From assembly GCA_903911435.1 (NCBI GenBank), contig CAIWDF010000151.1, forward strand, positions 1 to 52,783: a stretch of DNA of 52,783 bases, written 5' to 3'. The notes under the pieces are model-generated. The model saw only the letters and a program-made list of their open reading frames with translations, made no database searches and was not told where the DNA came from. Source of the DNA: an uncultured Bacteroidota bacterium (lineage in GTDB: Bacteria; Bacteroidota; Bacteroidia; 2-12-FULL-35-15). Shown here piece by piece: positions 1-9,136 of this stretch (position 1 is the first letter of the stretch; the number at the start of each line of letters is the position of its first letter). Position numbers and translations under genes: made by a program.

Positions 1-117
1 GACAATAAAAATAAAGAAGATGCGATTAAATTTTATAATTTAGCACTTACTAAAGAAATAACAACGGTGCAAGACAAAGAAGTCATTAATAAATCAATCT
101 TAATGTTGAACAAGTGA
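1..117 (+). CDS. C-terminal end of an unknown protein (partial)
   Basis: The window opens inside a reading frame of 38 codons that ends with TGA at 115-117. The visible residues (DNKNKEDAIKFYNLALTK and onward) are charged and helical and resemble the second helix of a tetratricopeptide repeat, but the piece is too short to assign. Its stop overlaps the GTG start of acpS in the arrangement GTGA, which suggests translational coupling. The gene's own start lies upstream of the window. Confidence 0.6.
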   Translation, partial: DNKNKEDAIKFYNLALTKEITTVQDKEVINKSILMLNK

Positions 118-485
118 TAATTGGTGTAGGGACAGATATTGTAGATGTAGAGCGCATGAAAAAAAGCGTGGAAAACAGTGCATTTAAGGAAAAAATATTT
201 TCGAAACATGAAATTGCTTATTGCGAATCGAGAGTAAACAAAGAAGAAAGTTATGCAGCAAGATTTGCTGCAAAAGAGGCTTTCTTCAAAGCGCTTGGCA
301 CAGGATGGAGAGGAGGAATGGGTTTTGACGAAGTGGAAGTGATAAATGATGAACTTGGAAAACCTGAACTTAACTTGATTGGCGAAGCTGCCAAAACTCG
401 AATGGAAAGAAATATTAAGAACATCCACCTTTCGCTTTCGCATACAAAGACCATGGCATGTGCCACGGTAATATTAGAAGGTTAG
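114..485 (+). CDS. acpS: Holo-[acyl-carrier-protein] synthase AcpS
   Basis: AcpS transfers the 4'-phosphopantetheine arm of coenzyme A to a serine of apo acyl carrier protein in the cytoplasm, which activates fatty-acid synthesis. The 123-residue length is normal. The N-terminal motif GVGTDIVDVERM carries the magnesium-binding Asp, AAKEAFFKALGTG carries the conserved Lys/Glu of the active site, and the C-terminal HLSLSHTKTMACATVIL is the family's closing strand. The start is GTG at 114, overlapping the upstream stop by four bases; no other start would keep the essential first strand. A ligase of the adenylate-forming family follows 31 bp later and is probably co-transcribed. A primary-metabolism role is likely, though AcpS copies can also serve pigment or lipid clusters. 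Confidence 0.95.
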   Translation: MIIGVGTDIVDVERMKKSVENSAFKEKIFSKHEIAYCESRVNKEESYAARFAAKEAFFKALGTGWRGGMGFDEVEVINDELGKPELNLIGEAAKTRMERNIKNIHLSLSHTKTMACATVILEG

Positions 486-516
486 TTTATAGTCCTAAGA
501 AATCGATGCTGGTTGT

Positions 517-1809
517 ATGTTAGAAATAGAAACAAAATCAATAGAAGAACAAATTAAATATCAAGAAGAGCAATTACCTGCCTTGTTGAATTACCTTAAA
601 GCAAATTCTAAATTCTACGCTGACTTATTTGCTGAGCACAAAATTGATATTTCGAAAATAAAAACGCTGGAAGATTTAAAACAAATTCCGATTACAACGA
701 AAGATGATATTCAAAAAAGGAATGATGATTTTATTTGCGTTCCGAAGAATAAAATAATCGATTACATTACAACCTCTGGAACATTGGGCAGCCCAGTATT
801 GTTTCCAATGACAGAAAATGATTTGGAGCGTTTGGCGTATAACGAATGTTGTTCTTTCAAATGTGCTGACTCAACAAGTGAAGATACTTTTCAACTAATG
901 ACCACCATCGACAAACGATTCATGGCAGGGCTCGCTTATTTCCTTGGCATTCGAAAACTTGGTGCTGGTGTAATTCGTGTTGGAGGAGGAGTTCCTGAAC
1001 TGCAATGGGATACCATAAAACGAATTAACCCAACTACCATTGTTACCGTTCCTTCATTTATTTTAAAGTTAATAGAATATGCTAAGGCAAATAAGATTGA
1101 TTATAAAAACTCAAGTATTAAGAAAGCAATATGCATAGGAGAATCTCTTCGAAACAAAGATTTAACACTAAATACACTTGGTCAAAAGATAGTGGAAAAG
1201 TGGGATATCAAACTTTATTCTACATATGCTTCCACAGAAATGAGTACCGCTTTTACAGAGTGCAGCGTTGGAAATGGAGGACACCATCTTCCTGACTTGG
1301 TGATTGTAGAATTTCTTGACGAAAAAAACGAATCGGTAAAAGAAGGAGAACTTGGGGAAGTAACCATTACCACATTGGGAGTGGAAGGCATGCCTTTATT
1401 ACGTTTCAAAACAGGTGACCTATGTTATCATTATACGCAAGCGTGCGAATGTGGTAGAAAAACAATGCGATTGGGCCCAATAATAGGTCGAAAAAAACAC
1501 ATGATTAAATACAAAGGCACCACACTTTTCCCTCCTGCTTTGTATGATATTCTAAACAACATTGATGGTGTAAAAAATTACATCGTTGAAGTATTCACCA
1601 ATAACATTGGCACTGACGAGATTTTGATAAAAGTAGGATGTGATGTGATACCAGCTAATTTCGAATCAACGCTTAAAGAGCATTTTCAGAGTAAATTGAG
1701 GGTGACACCACAACTTAAATTCGAAAAAGCTGAAGTTATAAGCAAACTTCAATTTACCGAACTATCTCGCAAACCCATTACCTTTGTTGACAAGCGAAAC
1801 TTGGAATAA
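517..1809 (+). CDS. Phenylacetate-CoA-ligase-like adenylate-forming enzyme
   Basis: A 430-residue member of the PaaK branch of the adenylate-forming superfamily, which activates a carboxylic acid with ATP and passes it to CoA or another thiol. Visible motifs: the phosphate loop YITTSGTLGSP near residue 86, the YASTE motif near 240, the LLRFKTGDL motif near 295, a CECGR cluster as in PaaK near 310, and the hinge region IIGRKKHMIKYKG, after which comes the small C-terminal domain. Length matches PaaK (about 430). The hinge has Lys where many relatives have Asp. No other phenylacetate-catabolism gene (paaABCDE) is nearby, so the substrate is unknown. The acpS neighbour hints that the acyl group might be handed to a carrier protein, but this is inference. 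Confidence 0.8.
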   Translation: MLEIETKSIEEQIKYQEEQLPALLNYLKANSKFYADLFAEHKIDISKIKTLEDLKQIPITTKDDIQKRNDDFICVPKNKIIDYITTSGTLGSPVLFPMTENDLERLAYNECCSFKCADSTSEDTFQLMTTIDKRFMAGLAYFLGIRKLGAGVIRVGGGVPELQWDTIKRINPTTIVTVPSFILKLIEYAKANKIDYKNSSIKKAICIGESLRNKDLTLNTLGQKIVEKWDIKLYSTYASTEMSTAFTECSVGNGGHHLPDLVIVEFLDEKNESVKEGELGEVTITTLGVEGMPLLRFKTGDLCYHYTQACECGRKTMRLGPIIGRKKHMIKYKGTTLFPPALYDILNNIDGVKNYIVEVFTNNIGTDEILIKVGCDVIPANFESTLKEHFQSKLRVTPQLKFEKAEVISKLQFTELSRKPITFVDKRNLE

Positions 1810-1887
1810 TTAAGTCCGCTACTAGGAATACAATAAATCAGTCGAAGTCAGATTGTTTCTACATTGATTTTCTAATTTAAAAGTAAA

Positions 1888-2970
1888 TTACTTTATCAAA
1901 GCCAATCCTTGTAATGCAGAAGTATCGCTAGGAGCAAGCATTAATACTTTATTGAAAAGTAATTTGGCTTCTGCGGTTTTTCCTGTTTTAAAATTAGCCC
2001 AAGCATATAATATTAGTCCGTCATAACTAAAAGGGTAAAGATTAACCACCTTTTCTAAATATTGATATGCCGAGGCAAAATCGTTTTTTGAATAATAATA
2101 AGCACCTAGCCCGTAATTAGCATAAGAATTTTGAGGGTCAACCTCAATAATTTTTTTATTATGTTTGCTCACTTCGTCATAGTTTCCTAAGGCTATCAAA
2201 GGAGATTTGATTCCAATTTGAGGCTCAATGGAAGCTGGTTTCAAATCAATTGCTATTTGATAATATTTGGTAGATTCCTTGTAGAGACCTGATAAATAAT
2301 TGAGCCACCCTAAACGAAAATTAACATCGTAATATTTGGGATTATATATATCTTTAAGAGAGGCCATTGCAGAGGCATAATCGCCTTTGCTTTCGAAGTC
2401 ATAACTTTTGTTGAACGCATTCACTATCTTATCGGAAGGTTTATCTTGTTTATTAATTTGCGTCCATGTGTCCCTTAAATAAGGCTCGTAACCAGAAGGA
2501 TATAGATTAATAATCTTCTCAAAATACTTCTTGGCATCCGAGTAATTCTTTTTGTTATAATTAATATATCCGAGTTGATAGTTGGAATTAATATCAAAAG
2601 CATCTACCTCAAGGATTTTTTTGTAGACTTCTTCCAAGCTCGTCATATTGTTCTCGGCATATACAGGATATATTAATCCAGTTTTTGCTTCAACAGAATA
2701 TGGCATAAGTTTAACTGCAATTCGATAGTAATTTTCGGATTCTTTATTTTTACCATCCTTATAATAAAGCCAACCAAGACGAAGATTCTCTTCATAAGAA
2801 GTGCTTACGTAGTCATCTTGCAGTGCTTTAATTGCGGTTTCGTAATCTTTGCTTTTTTCGAAATCGTAGCTTTTTGAAAATGCATTTGTGAGTTTTTGAT
2901 TTTGAGCGAAAGCACTGTTAATGCTTATGGATAATACAGTTGCAAGTAAAATATTTTTGATTCTTTTCAT
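1888..2970 (-). CDS. Secreted tetratricopeptide-repeat protein with internal duplication
   Basis: A 360-residue protein with a signal peptide ending at SAFAQ (about residue 22) and then TPR helices throughout (for example NYQLGYINYNKKNYSDAKKY). It consists of two copies of a block of about 155 residues: NAFSKSYDFEKSKDYETA near residue 28 is matched by NAFNKSYDFESKGDYASA near residue 183, and both are followed by LRLGWLYYKDG / FRLGWLNYLSG and by LYP-containing TPRs. Periplasmic location is inferred. It is the last gene of the six-gene minus-strand operon, 3 bp after the TPR/beta-barrel gene. TPR proteins usually act as scaffolds; no enzymatic function is visible. Confidence 0.75.
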   Translation of the reverse strand: MKRIKNILLATVLSISINSAFAQNQKLTNAFSKSYDFEKSKDYETAIKALQDDYVSTSYEENLRLGWLYYKDGKNKESENYYRIAVKLMPYSVEAKTGLIYPVYAENNMTSLEEVYKKILEVDAFDINSNYQLGYINYNKKNYSDAKKYFEKIINLYPSGYEPYLRDTWTQINKQDKPSDKIVNAFNKSYDFESKGDYASAMASLKDIYNPKYYDVNFRLGWLNYLSGLYKESTKYYQIAIDLKPASIEPQIGIKSPLIALGNYDEVSKHNKKIIEVDPQNSYANYGLGAYYYSKNDFASAYQYLEKVVNLYPFSYDGLILYAWANFKTGKTAEAKLLFNKVLMLAPSDTSALQGLALIK

Positions 2971-2973
2971 TGT

Positions 2974-4500
2974 TTAATTATTATTTTGGTTTGTAAATTT
3001 CTTAAAATTCTTAATTCTGATTCCAACAAAAAAATTGTTATAGTAATAATTGAAACCCAAAGGCGGTGCGTTTGGATGGTCAGGTGGTAGAGGTAGAGTA
3101 GCAAAATTGTTCTCGTAGGTATACACTGCAAAAAAATCAAGATGTTTTCCGATTATAAAATTCCCGACAGCCGAAAATCTTGAATGAGTCTTATCTGTTG
3201 AATTGTTTATGAGAAGACCATTTCCTTCAATAACATTGTTACTGTTAACATCCTTTTGCTTATCATTAAAATCCACCATATATCCTAAAGTGAGCATAAA
3301 TCTATTGGTCGGAAATAAAGTAATAGCAGGCGCTAAGGCTACTCTTGATTCTGCTGAATCGATTGTGTAGACATGGTGTATATCACCGCTAAGTATTATT
3401 CGATTATTGCCTAAAGGAGCGTAATTTATTGACAAGCTTGTTTGGATTCTTTTGGTCTTATCAAAATTTGAAAAGGTATTCCCAAGAGAAATTGAGAGAT
3501 TTGAAATACGCTTAGAAACAGAAAAGGACTCAACCATATAAATTGAATTCGCTTTTATTGAATTCGTTTGCAGCGTTGGATTGAATGGCACTTCAACAAT
3601 CTCTGGAGGTAACATAGGTGGATGCATTACACTCTTACTAAAAACGGTATTCTCGGTTCTGCTCTGAATACTACTATTAATAAAATGTATGGAAGGTGAC
3701 ACGGTCCAATTGTTTTTAAAAGGAATAGTCGCCCCTATATAATATTGAATTTGTTTGGTGACATCATAACTTTTTTTTGTTATTGGAGATGTAAAATGGT
3801 TAGTAGAATCTCGTGATAAAAATTGAGGATTGTGCAAATCAAAGGTTTTAAATCCATGACTAAAATGATCGGTCTCCTGAACAAAATTTGAAAAGGCATG
3901 AAACAAATAAAATCTGTTTTTTACGTAATGTCCGAATGCAAGTTGGAAATACTTTGCGTTAGAATAGCGTGCGGTATCTGTTGAATTTACATCGGCCGAA
4001 TCGAGATTACGAATATTATACAGCTTTTCAGGATGTGTGTTTTCAAATTGAGGGGAATTAGGAAACTTTCCTCCCGCACTAATTTCTATGATGTCCAAAG
4101 AAGAAGAATTATTAATTCCTATTTTTTTAACCAAATCATCGCCAAATTCGTTACTAAGTATCTTAGCATCAACATACCTTCCAGAATAAATATAACAATA
4201 ATATAAGTACTCTTTTACTAAATCATCACTAGAATTAAAAACTATTGCTTTCTGAAAATGAGTTGTCGCTAATAAATACCTTTTTTGTTCGTAATAAGCA
4301 ATACCAAGACGCAAACGCAAGTAATAATAGTCAAAATCTTGTTTTATTGCTTTCTTTGAAAACACAATTAATTCATCCCATTTTTTCTCTTGATAAAGCT
4401 GATACGAAACCTTTTCTACCAATAAAGTGTTGAGGGTATCTTGAGCCTTATATTTTTCAACACTCAAAAATAAAATCAGAATAATTACGATCCTATACAT
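2974..4500 (-). CDS. TPR plus outer-membrane beta-barrel protein
   Basis: About 508 residues from the start used here. The N terminus MYRIVIILILFLSVEKYKAQ looks like a signal peptide; an upstream in-frame ATG at 4515 would put five residues (MDRGS) before it and is less likely. Residues 25-120 form TPR-like helix pairs (LRLGIAYYEQKRYLLATTHF). The rest, to the C terminus, alternates polar and aromatic residues in strands ending with FFVGIRIKNF, as in outer-membrane beta-barrels. The fold is read from pattern, not from a recognised family. The gene overlaps the end of the transporter/peptidase gene by 16 bp and precedes the TPR protein by 3 bp, so it should act with the same operon product, perhaps as an outer-membrane channel or anchor. 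Confidence 0.7.
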   Translation of the reverse strand: MYRIVIILILFLSVEKYKAQDTLNTLLVEKVSYQLYQEKKWDELIVFSKKAIKQDFDYYYLRLRLGIAYYEQKRYLLATTHFQKAIVFNSSDDLVKEYLYYCYIYSGRYVDAKILSNEFGDDLVKKIGINNSSSLDIIEISAGGKFPNSPQFENTHPEKLYNIRNLDSADVNSTDTARYSNAKYFQLAFGHYVKNRFYLFHAFSNFVQETDHFSHGFKTFDLHNPQFLSRDSTNHFTSPITKKSYDVTKQIQYYIGATIPFKNNWTVSPSIHFINSSIQSRTENTVFSKSVMHPPMLPPEIVEVPFNPTLQTNSIKANSIYMVESFSVSKRISNLSISLGNTFSNFDKTKRIQTSLSINYAPLGNNRIILSGDIHHVYTIDSAESRVALAPAITLFPTNRFMLTLGYMVDFNDKQKDVNSNNVIEGNGLLINNSTDKTHSRFSAVGNFIIGKHLDFFAVYTYENNFATLPLPPDHPNAPPLGFNYYYNNFFVGIRIKNFKKFTNQNNN

Positions 4501-6683
4501 ACTGCCTCTATCCATTTATCTTTGTCCTTGATTAAAATTTTCGAAATCCTATTTTTTTCCATCTCGAGTTCAAAATCTAATTTTCTGATTACCCTCTCTC
4601 CTACCTTTACGCTAGTATTAGATGCAATTTTTATTTTTTGAGGATTTTGTAAGTCATCAATTTCCTTAAATGTTGATGAATAGTCCACTTTAAGGAAGAT
4701 TGAAAATGGCGCTATAAAATCTTGAATCACCTTTATCCCTCCTGAATAAAATCCTTGAATCGGTAATTTGTCTTCTACGGTCATCCCTTGAAAATAACTT
4801 AGCAATATCTTATTGGAAGCTAAGTAAAAATAATAAAGCAACGACTTATTGTCACCTTTAAATGATGTAAAATAATGTAGTGTTTCATTATTTACAAAAT
4901 AAGCTACTGACTTCGTTTCGTAACAATAAATGTAAGTAAGATTATTAATGTCAACGAACACTTCCCATTTCACTCTTGACTTCTTATCTCCCTTCTTTTG
5001 CTCAAATTCCATTATCATACCTGGAACAAAATGAAATGCCTCTGTTAGCAAAGAGGTAGGACTAGTTCTACATATCTGTTGCCCTTCTTTAGGATAATCG
5101 AATGAATGAAATTTGAATTCATTATTCTGTTTCGAAACAAAATATGCGATTGGATACTTAAGCGTTTTGGCACCAACGAAAGGGGTTGCTTGCAATTGAA
5201 AATGAATATGAGGCTCGGGAGAGCGCCCTGAATTACCACAAGTAGCCAGTATTTCCCCTTTTTTAACGTAATCACCAACCTTCACTTTAAAACTAGCAGC
5301 CTTAATATGACTTATTTTGCTGTATAAAGTATCTCCATGCTTTAGTATAATCGAATTACCCCAATTATCACCAAGATTTACATCTCCAATTGCGTTATCT
5401 TCAATATTGTCTACTAAAGTTATAACATAACCTGAACAAGGAGCTAAGATTGGTAAGTTATAACAATAGAAATCGGATAACTGCTCTCCAGGTAAACGAA
5501 AAGTCTTTTGTGTCTCATCAGTAACAACAAAATCCCAAGCATAACGCCATTCCCCTTTATGTGTAATGTTTCCCTCGTGACCTTGCGATATAAACCATTG
5601 ACCAAAAAATGGAAGGTGAATATGAAAATATGTATCGTTCTTGAATCGCTCTAAACTATTAACATAAGAATACAAATTCTTTTCTGGAGAAGATTCTTGG
5701 TATTGCACAAATAACAAGTTTCTATAAAAATAGCGATTATTCAAGGTGAAAATAATAAGAATAACAACCAATGAAAACGATAATGAATATTGCGGTAATT
5801 GAAACACACCAACTAGGTTCCCTAAGGCACTTATTAATAAACCTACGATTGGAGCAGAGAATAAGGCAAGCAAATACGATCGTGGTGATGCAATAAAAAA
5901 GTAACCGCCTAATGCAATGGAAGTAAGTATATAATTAAATCCAATGTAACTGTATTCTAATTCAGAGATATTCCCTTTCAAGAAATAACAGAATAAATAG
6001 CCTGTAAAAAAACCTATTAATGAAAGTGAAAATGCGATACGCGAGTAAATCAATAATCCAATCATTATTAATAAACCAGAAATAATGTTGTATTGAAAAA
6101 ATATAGCACCTAGTGATTTTAAATACAAGGAAACCAACTTCGGGATTCCCCACGAATTGGTTTTCTCGTACAAATGAACAAGAGTAGCACCTCCAATATT
6201 CCAAAGTTCATTAAAACTATAGATACTTCGTTCACTTAGTTGCAAAGCCCCTAAACTTCGAGAAGACAATAGAAGTAACCAAATGCTAATGATAAAAGGC
6301 AAACTCAAAAAAGGAACTTTGTAAGTGGTGACTAGGGATGCAAATGAAACTGTTAAGATAAGCGTTAGAAATGCTGCTAAAATTAACATCACGATGAAAG
6401 GCGCGCTCAATTTGAAGAAAACACCCATGGCTAAACCAACTAAAAGCGAATTGTAACCATATGTACCACATTTTATAGTAAGTGGATTAAGACCTAATAG
6501 TTGAGCGAAAATAATTGTGGCAAAAGTGCATATCAATCCACTTAAACCTGTAAATGGATCAATAAAGGAAGCAAGGATAACAAACACAGCTAGCCAGCTG
6601 CTGTTTGAAAACAACATTTGGCTATAACTTGCTGCAATACTATCCCTATAAAATCTTAAATGCTCTCCTAGTTTAGTGTGCAC
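4485..6683 (-). CDS. Urea-transporter-like membrane domain fused to M23 peptidase
   Basis: A 732-residue fusion. Residues about 20-320 are ten or so hydrophobic segments with the hallmarks of the urea transporter (UT) family: NPLTIKCGTYGYNSLLVGLA near residue 66 and a partly diverged LSLPF signature near 126, plus a second half with matching helices. Residues about 355-500 are a LytM/M23 metallopeptidase: possible zinc ligands H375 and D384 (THKGEWRYAWDF), H459 in SKISHI, and PHIHF with H492 and H494, plus GNSGRSPEPH. The remaining 230 residues are strand-rich and unassigned. M23 enzymes cut peptide cross-links in peptidoglycan, so the C-terminal part should face the periplasm. It lies 3 bp after the decarboxylase. 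The transported substrate in this operon is not known. Confidence 0.85.
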   Translation of the reverse strand: MHTKLGEHLRFYRDSIAASYSQMLFSNSSWLAVFVILASFIDPFTGLSGLICTFATIIFAQLLGLNPLTIKCGTYGYNSLLVGLAMGVFFKLSAPFIVMLILAAFLTLILTVSFASLVTTYKVPFLSLPFIISIWLLLLSSRSLGALQLSERSIYSFNELWNIGGATLVHLYEKTNSWGIPKLVSLYLKSLGAIFFQYNIISGLLIMIGLLIYSRIAFSLSLIGFFTGYLFCYFLKGNISELEYSYIGFNYILTSIALGGYFFIASPRSYLLALFSAPIVGLLISALGNLVGVFQLPQYSLSFSLVVILIIFTLNNRYFYRNLLFVQYQESSPEKNLYSYVNSLERFKNDTYFHIHLPFFGQWFISQGHEGNITHKGEWRYAWDFVVTDETQKTFRLPGEQLSDFYCYNLPILAPCSGYVITLVDNIEDNAIGDVNLGDNWGNSIILKHGDTLYSKISHIKAASFKVKVGDYVKKGEILATCGNSGRSPEPHIHFQLQATPFVGAKTLKYPIAYFVSKQNNEFKFHSFDYPKEGQQICRTSPTSLLTEAFHFVPGMIMEFEQKKGDKKSRVKWEVFVDINNLTYIYCYETKSVAYFVNNETLHYFTSFKGDNKSLLYYFYLASNKILLSYFQGMTVEDKLPIQGFYSGGIKVIQDFIAPFSIFLKVDYSSTFKEIDDLQNPQKIKIASNTSVKVGERVIRKLDFELEMEKNRISKILIKDKDKWIEAVCIGS

Positions 6684-6686
6684 AAT

Positions 6687-8045
6687 TTAAAGTTTGAATT
6701 CTTTTAAATATTTAGGAACAACCTCATCTCCTTGTATACTATTTAAGGTTTCTCTATTCCTTATTATATGCGCTTTTTCATCCATATCAATCATCACTAT
6801 CGCTGGTCGCAACGAAATAAATTGCATCCATTGCGTCATATTATAGGCTCCTACCATATGAACAACCACATTATCATCTCTTTTCAATGGAGGCAAAGTA
6901 ATGTTCTCTCTAATAACATCTATATTCATACAGAGTGGACCATACAATACAGCATCTTCGGTGTATTGACTAAACTCCTGAGCTGGACTTACTTTATGGT
7001 CGTACCAGAATGAAGTGAACAATACGTTTACACCAAAATCCATGATCGTTGCTCTTCTACCATCAGCCAATCGTTTGTTCGAAATAACAGTTCCTAACAA
7101 TGAACCTGCATCATCAATCAATGCTCTGCCTGTTTCAAGAATTAGCAAAGGTAATTCGTTTTCAACAAAACCTGCATTTAAAATAGCAGTTGTAATAGCT
7201 TCTGCAAATTGATCGAACGAAGGAGAAGAGTCTGCGCCTTGCAAATATGAACCTTTCAGGGTATTTCTGGAAGCAAAACCACCTCCCATATCTATGTACT
7301 CTATGTTCTTTTTATATTTCTTTTTTATACTCAATGCTAATTCTGAAAGTTTTGAAGCTGCCACACCATAAGCGCTAGGAGCTAACATAAAGGTCCCGAT
7401 ATGACTATGTAACCCAACTAAATCCATGGTGTCATTCAACATGATTTTATTGATAGCGTCCCATGCTTGACCATTTTCATAATTAAAACCAAATCGATCC
7501 CACATTGGATATACTCCTGTATCCATATTTACACGAATGGCAACCTTAGGCCTCTTCTTAGCATTAATTGCTAGTTCTTTGATTAAATACAATTCATCTA
7601 AATGGTCGATGTGTATCAATGAATTGTTTTCAATTGCTAATTTCAATTCCGCTTCTGCTTTGTCGGGACCATTAAAAATAATTTTATTTCCTGGCACTCC
7701 ATTATGCAAAGCTTTACTATACTCAAATCCAGAAACCACTTCTGCCCACGAACCTTCTTGATGGAATACATTACACACAGCATTCACATAATTGGTTTTG
7801 TAAGACCAAGCGAATTGCACTTTTGGGTAACGTGTTTTGAAAGCTCGGTTAGCATCTCTTAGCGTTTGTCTGATTGTTTTTTCGGAAATTACAAATAAAG
7901 GGGAACCATACTTTTGTAACAATTCCTTTACTGAGTTTCCATCAATATGGGTAACAGGAGCATATTCCGTACGTTTCCCAAATTTATTCATTACCCCTAC
8001 ATTCAATCTCTGTATTACAGGGCGTTCATATTGCATTCTTTTCAT
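6687..8045 (-). CDS. Fold-type III PLP-dependent amino-acid decarboxylase (LysA/ODC family)
   Basis: A 452-residue enzyme of the alanine-racemase-fold decarboxylases, which remove CO2 from amino acids such as diaminopimelate, ornithine or arginine. The PLP lysine is K83 in AWSYKTNY; HSHIG (213-217) packs on the cofactor; MGGGF (253-257) and ETGR (304-307) bind the phosphate; GPLCMNID supplies the catalytic Cys (372) and Asp (376). An extra 30 N-terminal residues precede the usual start of the fold (THIDGNSVKELLQKYGSPLF). The ETGR in place of EPGR and the operon context (PqqD-like carrier, ATP-grasp ligase, transporter/peptidase) argue for a special pathway and not ordinary lysine synthesis. 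The substrate cannot be read from sequence alone. Confidence 0.85.
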   Translation of the reverse strand: MKRMQYERPVIQRLNVGVMNKFGKRTEYAPVTHIDGNSVKELLQKYGSPLFVISEKTIRQTLRDANRAFKTRYPKVQFAWSYKTNYVNAVCNVFHQEGSWAEVVSGFEYSKALHNGVPGNKIIFNGPDKAEAELKLAIENNSLIHIDHLDELYLIKELAINAKKRPKVAIRVNMDTGVYPMWDRFGFNYENGQAWDAINKIMLNDTMDLVGLHSHIGTFMLAPSAYGVAASKLSELALSIKKKYKKNIEYIDMGGGFASRNTLKGSYLQGADSSPSFDQFAEAITTAILNAGFVENELPLLILETGRALIDDAGSLLGTVISNKRLADGRRATIMDFGVNVLFTSFWYDHKVSPAQEFSQYTEDAVLYGPLCMNIDVIRENITLPPLKRDDNVVVHMVGAYNMTQWMQFISLRPAIVMIDMDEKAHIIRNRETLNSIQGDEVVPKYLKEFKL

Positions 8046-8083
8046 AGCTTAATTCTTTTATATTTTTCTAATTCGATTTATTA

Positions 8084-9136
8084 CTATAATTCTCCTGTTG
8101 TAGAAATTTTTTCAAATTCATCTAAACCTACAATTAAGTCATAAGAATATCGCACGAACAACTTTCCGACATCGTATTTCTTAAAAGGTTTAACATCTTT
8201 CCCCAATGCCAAACTCACCAATGCTTCCGGATGATTCTGCCCGCAACCTACAGCAAGGTACACCCAAGCAGGAAAACGAGGATTGATCTCCAACAAATAA
8301 TAATCCCCCTCGTTGGTTTTGATTATTTCGAGTTCCATTCCTCCTCTCCATTTCGCGGAACGAAAAAGGTTCTTCGTCATATCTAATAGATTTTGATCAT
8401 CCAACGATATACCTGACCAAGCTTTCCCTTTATCTGTAATATATTGTTTTCGCATCGGCACTGCACCAATCACGTTACCTTTTCCATCGCCAATAGCGGT
8501 CACATTTACTTCTTGTCCATAAACCATTTCTTGAATGATGATGGGCAATCCCCACTTCGCACTAATTTTATTGAAATAAGTAGCTGCTTGTTCAGGCGTG
8601 TATGCAATAGAAGCGTCATAGAACTTTCCTTTTACCACTAATGGATAATTAAACTCTTCTTTAAGCCCAGCTATCTCGGAAGTGCTAAAAATCATTTTCC
8701 CATAAGGCACTTTTATCCCATGTTTCTTACCATATTCCGAAAGGTTGGCTTTATGTCTTTCTTCAAATTGCTCCAACGTGGGAAGAAAGGTATTAATGTT
8801 CATATCCTTCTTTAGCTTATCTGCTAGGGTGATGAAGTTGTAAAGCTCCGCATCAAAGTTCGGAATCAATACATCAATCTTCTCAATACTATTAATGTAC
8901 TCTAAGCGAGTAAGTAATGCAGCTTTACCTGTTGAAGGAAAAGGTATTTGATAGGTTTTGTCAACCAAGTCGTGCATGTATATCCCTGGCTCAAGGGTTT
9001 CGTATGACAATCCAATGATTCGAACATCATAAAGTTCACTTTCGCGCAAAGCCCTGATTACAGGTATCCCAGGACCTGGGCTATCGATATTATTTAGACC
9101 AGTAACGGCTATATTAATCTTTTTTCTTTTCGGCAT
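8084..9136 (-). CDS. ATP-grasp ligase (carbamoyl-phosphate-synthase-like fold)
   Basis: A 350-residue ATP-grasp enzyme; such proteins make an amide or thioester bond through an acyl-phosphate. The N-terminal Rossmann-like segment has NIAVTGLNNIDSPGPG (residues 8-23), similar to CarB-type pre-ATP-grasp domains. ATP contacts are expected at K169 (PLVVKGKF) and E203 (IIQEMVYGQEV), and magnesium is held by E270, E283 and N285 (MELEII and LLEINPRFPAW). The gene starts 23 bp inside the PqqD-like gene; the next Met is at residue 54 and would delete the first strand, so the overlap is real. Its neighbours suggest a role in ligating an amino acid to a carrier peptide or small molecule. Known families with PqqD plus ATP-grasp neighbours make peptide modifications; this one is unassigned. 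Confidence 0.85.
   Translation of the reverse strand: MPKRKKINIAVTGLNNIDSPGPGIPVIRALRESELYDVRIIGLSYETLEPGIYMHDLVDKTYQIPFPSTGKAALLTRLEYINSIEKIDVLIPNFDAELYNFITLADKLKKDMNINTFLPTLEQFEERHKANLSEYGKKHGIKVPYGKMIFSTSEIAGLKEEFNYPLVVKGKFYDASIAYTPEQAATYFNKISAKWGLPIIIQEMVYGQEVNVTAIGDGKGNVIGAVPMRKQYITDKGKAWSGISLDDQNLLDMTKNLFRSAKWRGGMELEIIKTNEGDYYLLEINPRFPAWVYLAVGCGQNHPEALVSLALGKDVKPFKKYDVGKLFVRYSYDLIVGLDEFEKISTTGEL

Noticed and set aside
517-1809. Phenylacetate degradation (paaK)
   Set aside because: No paa genes nearby; only the ligase family is supported.
6687-8045. Diaminopimelate decarboxylase LysA for ordinary lysine synthesis
   Set aside because: The fold fits, but the operon (PqqD-like, ATP-grasp, transporter/peptidase) and the N-terminal extension make a housekeeping role doubtful; substrate left open.
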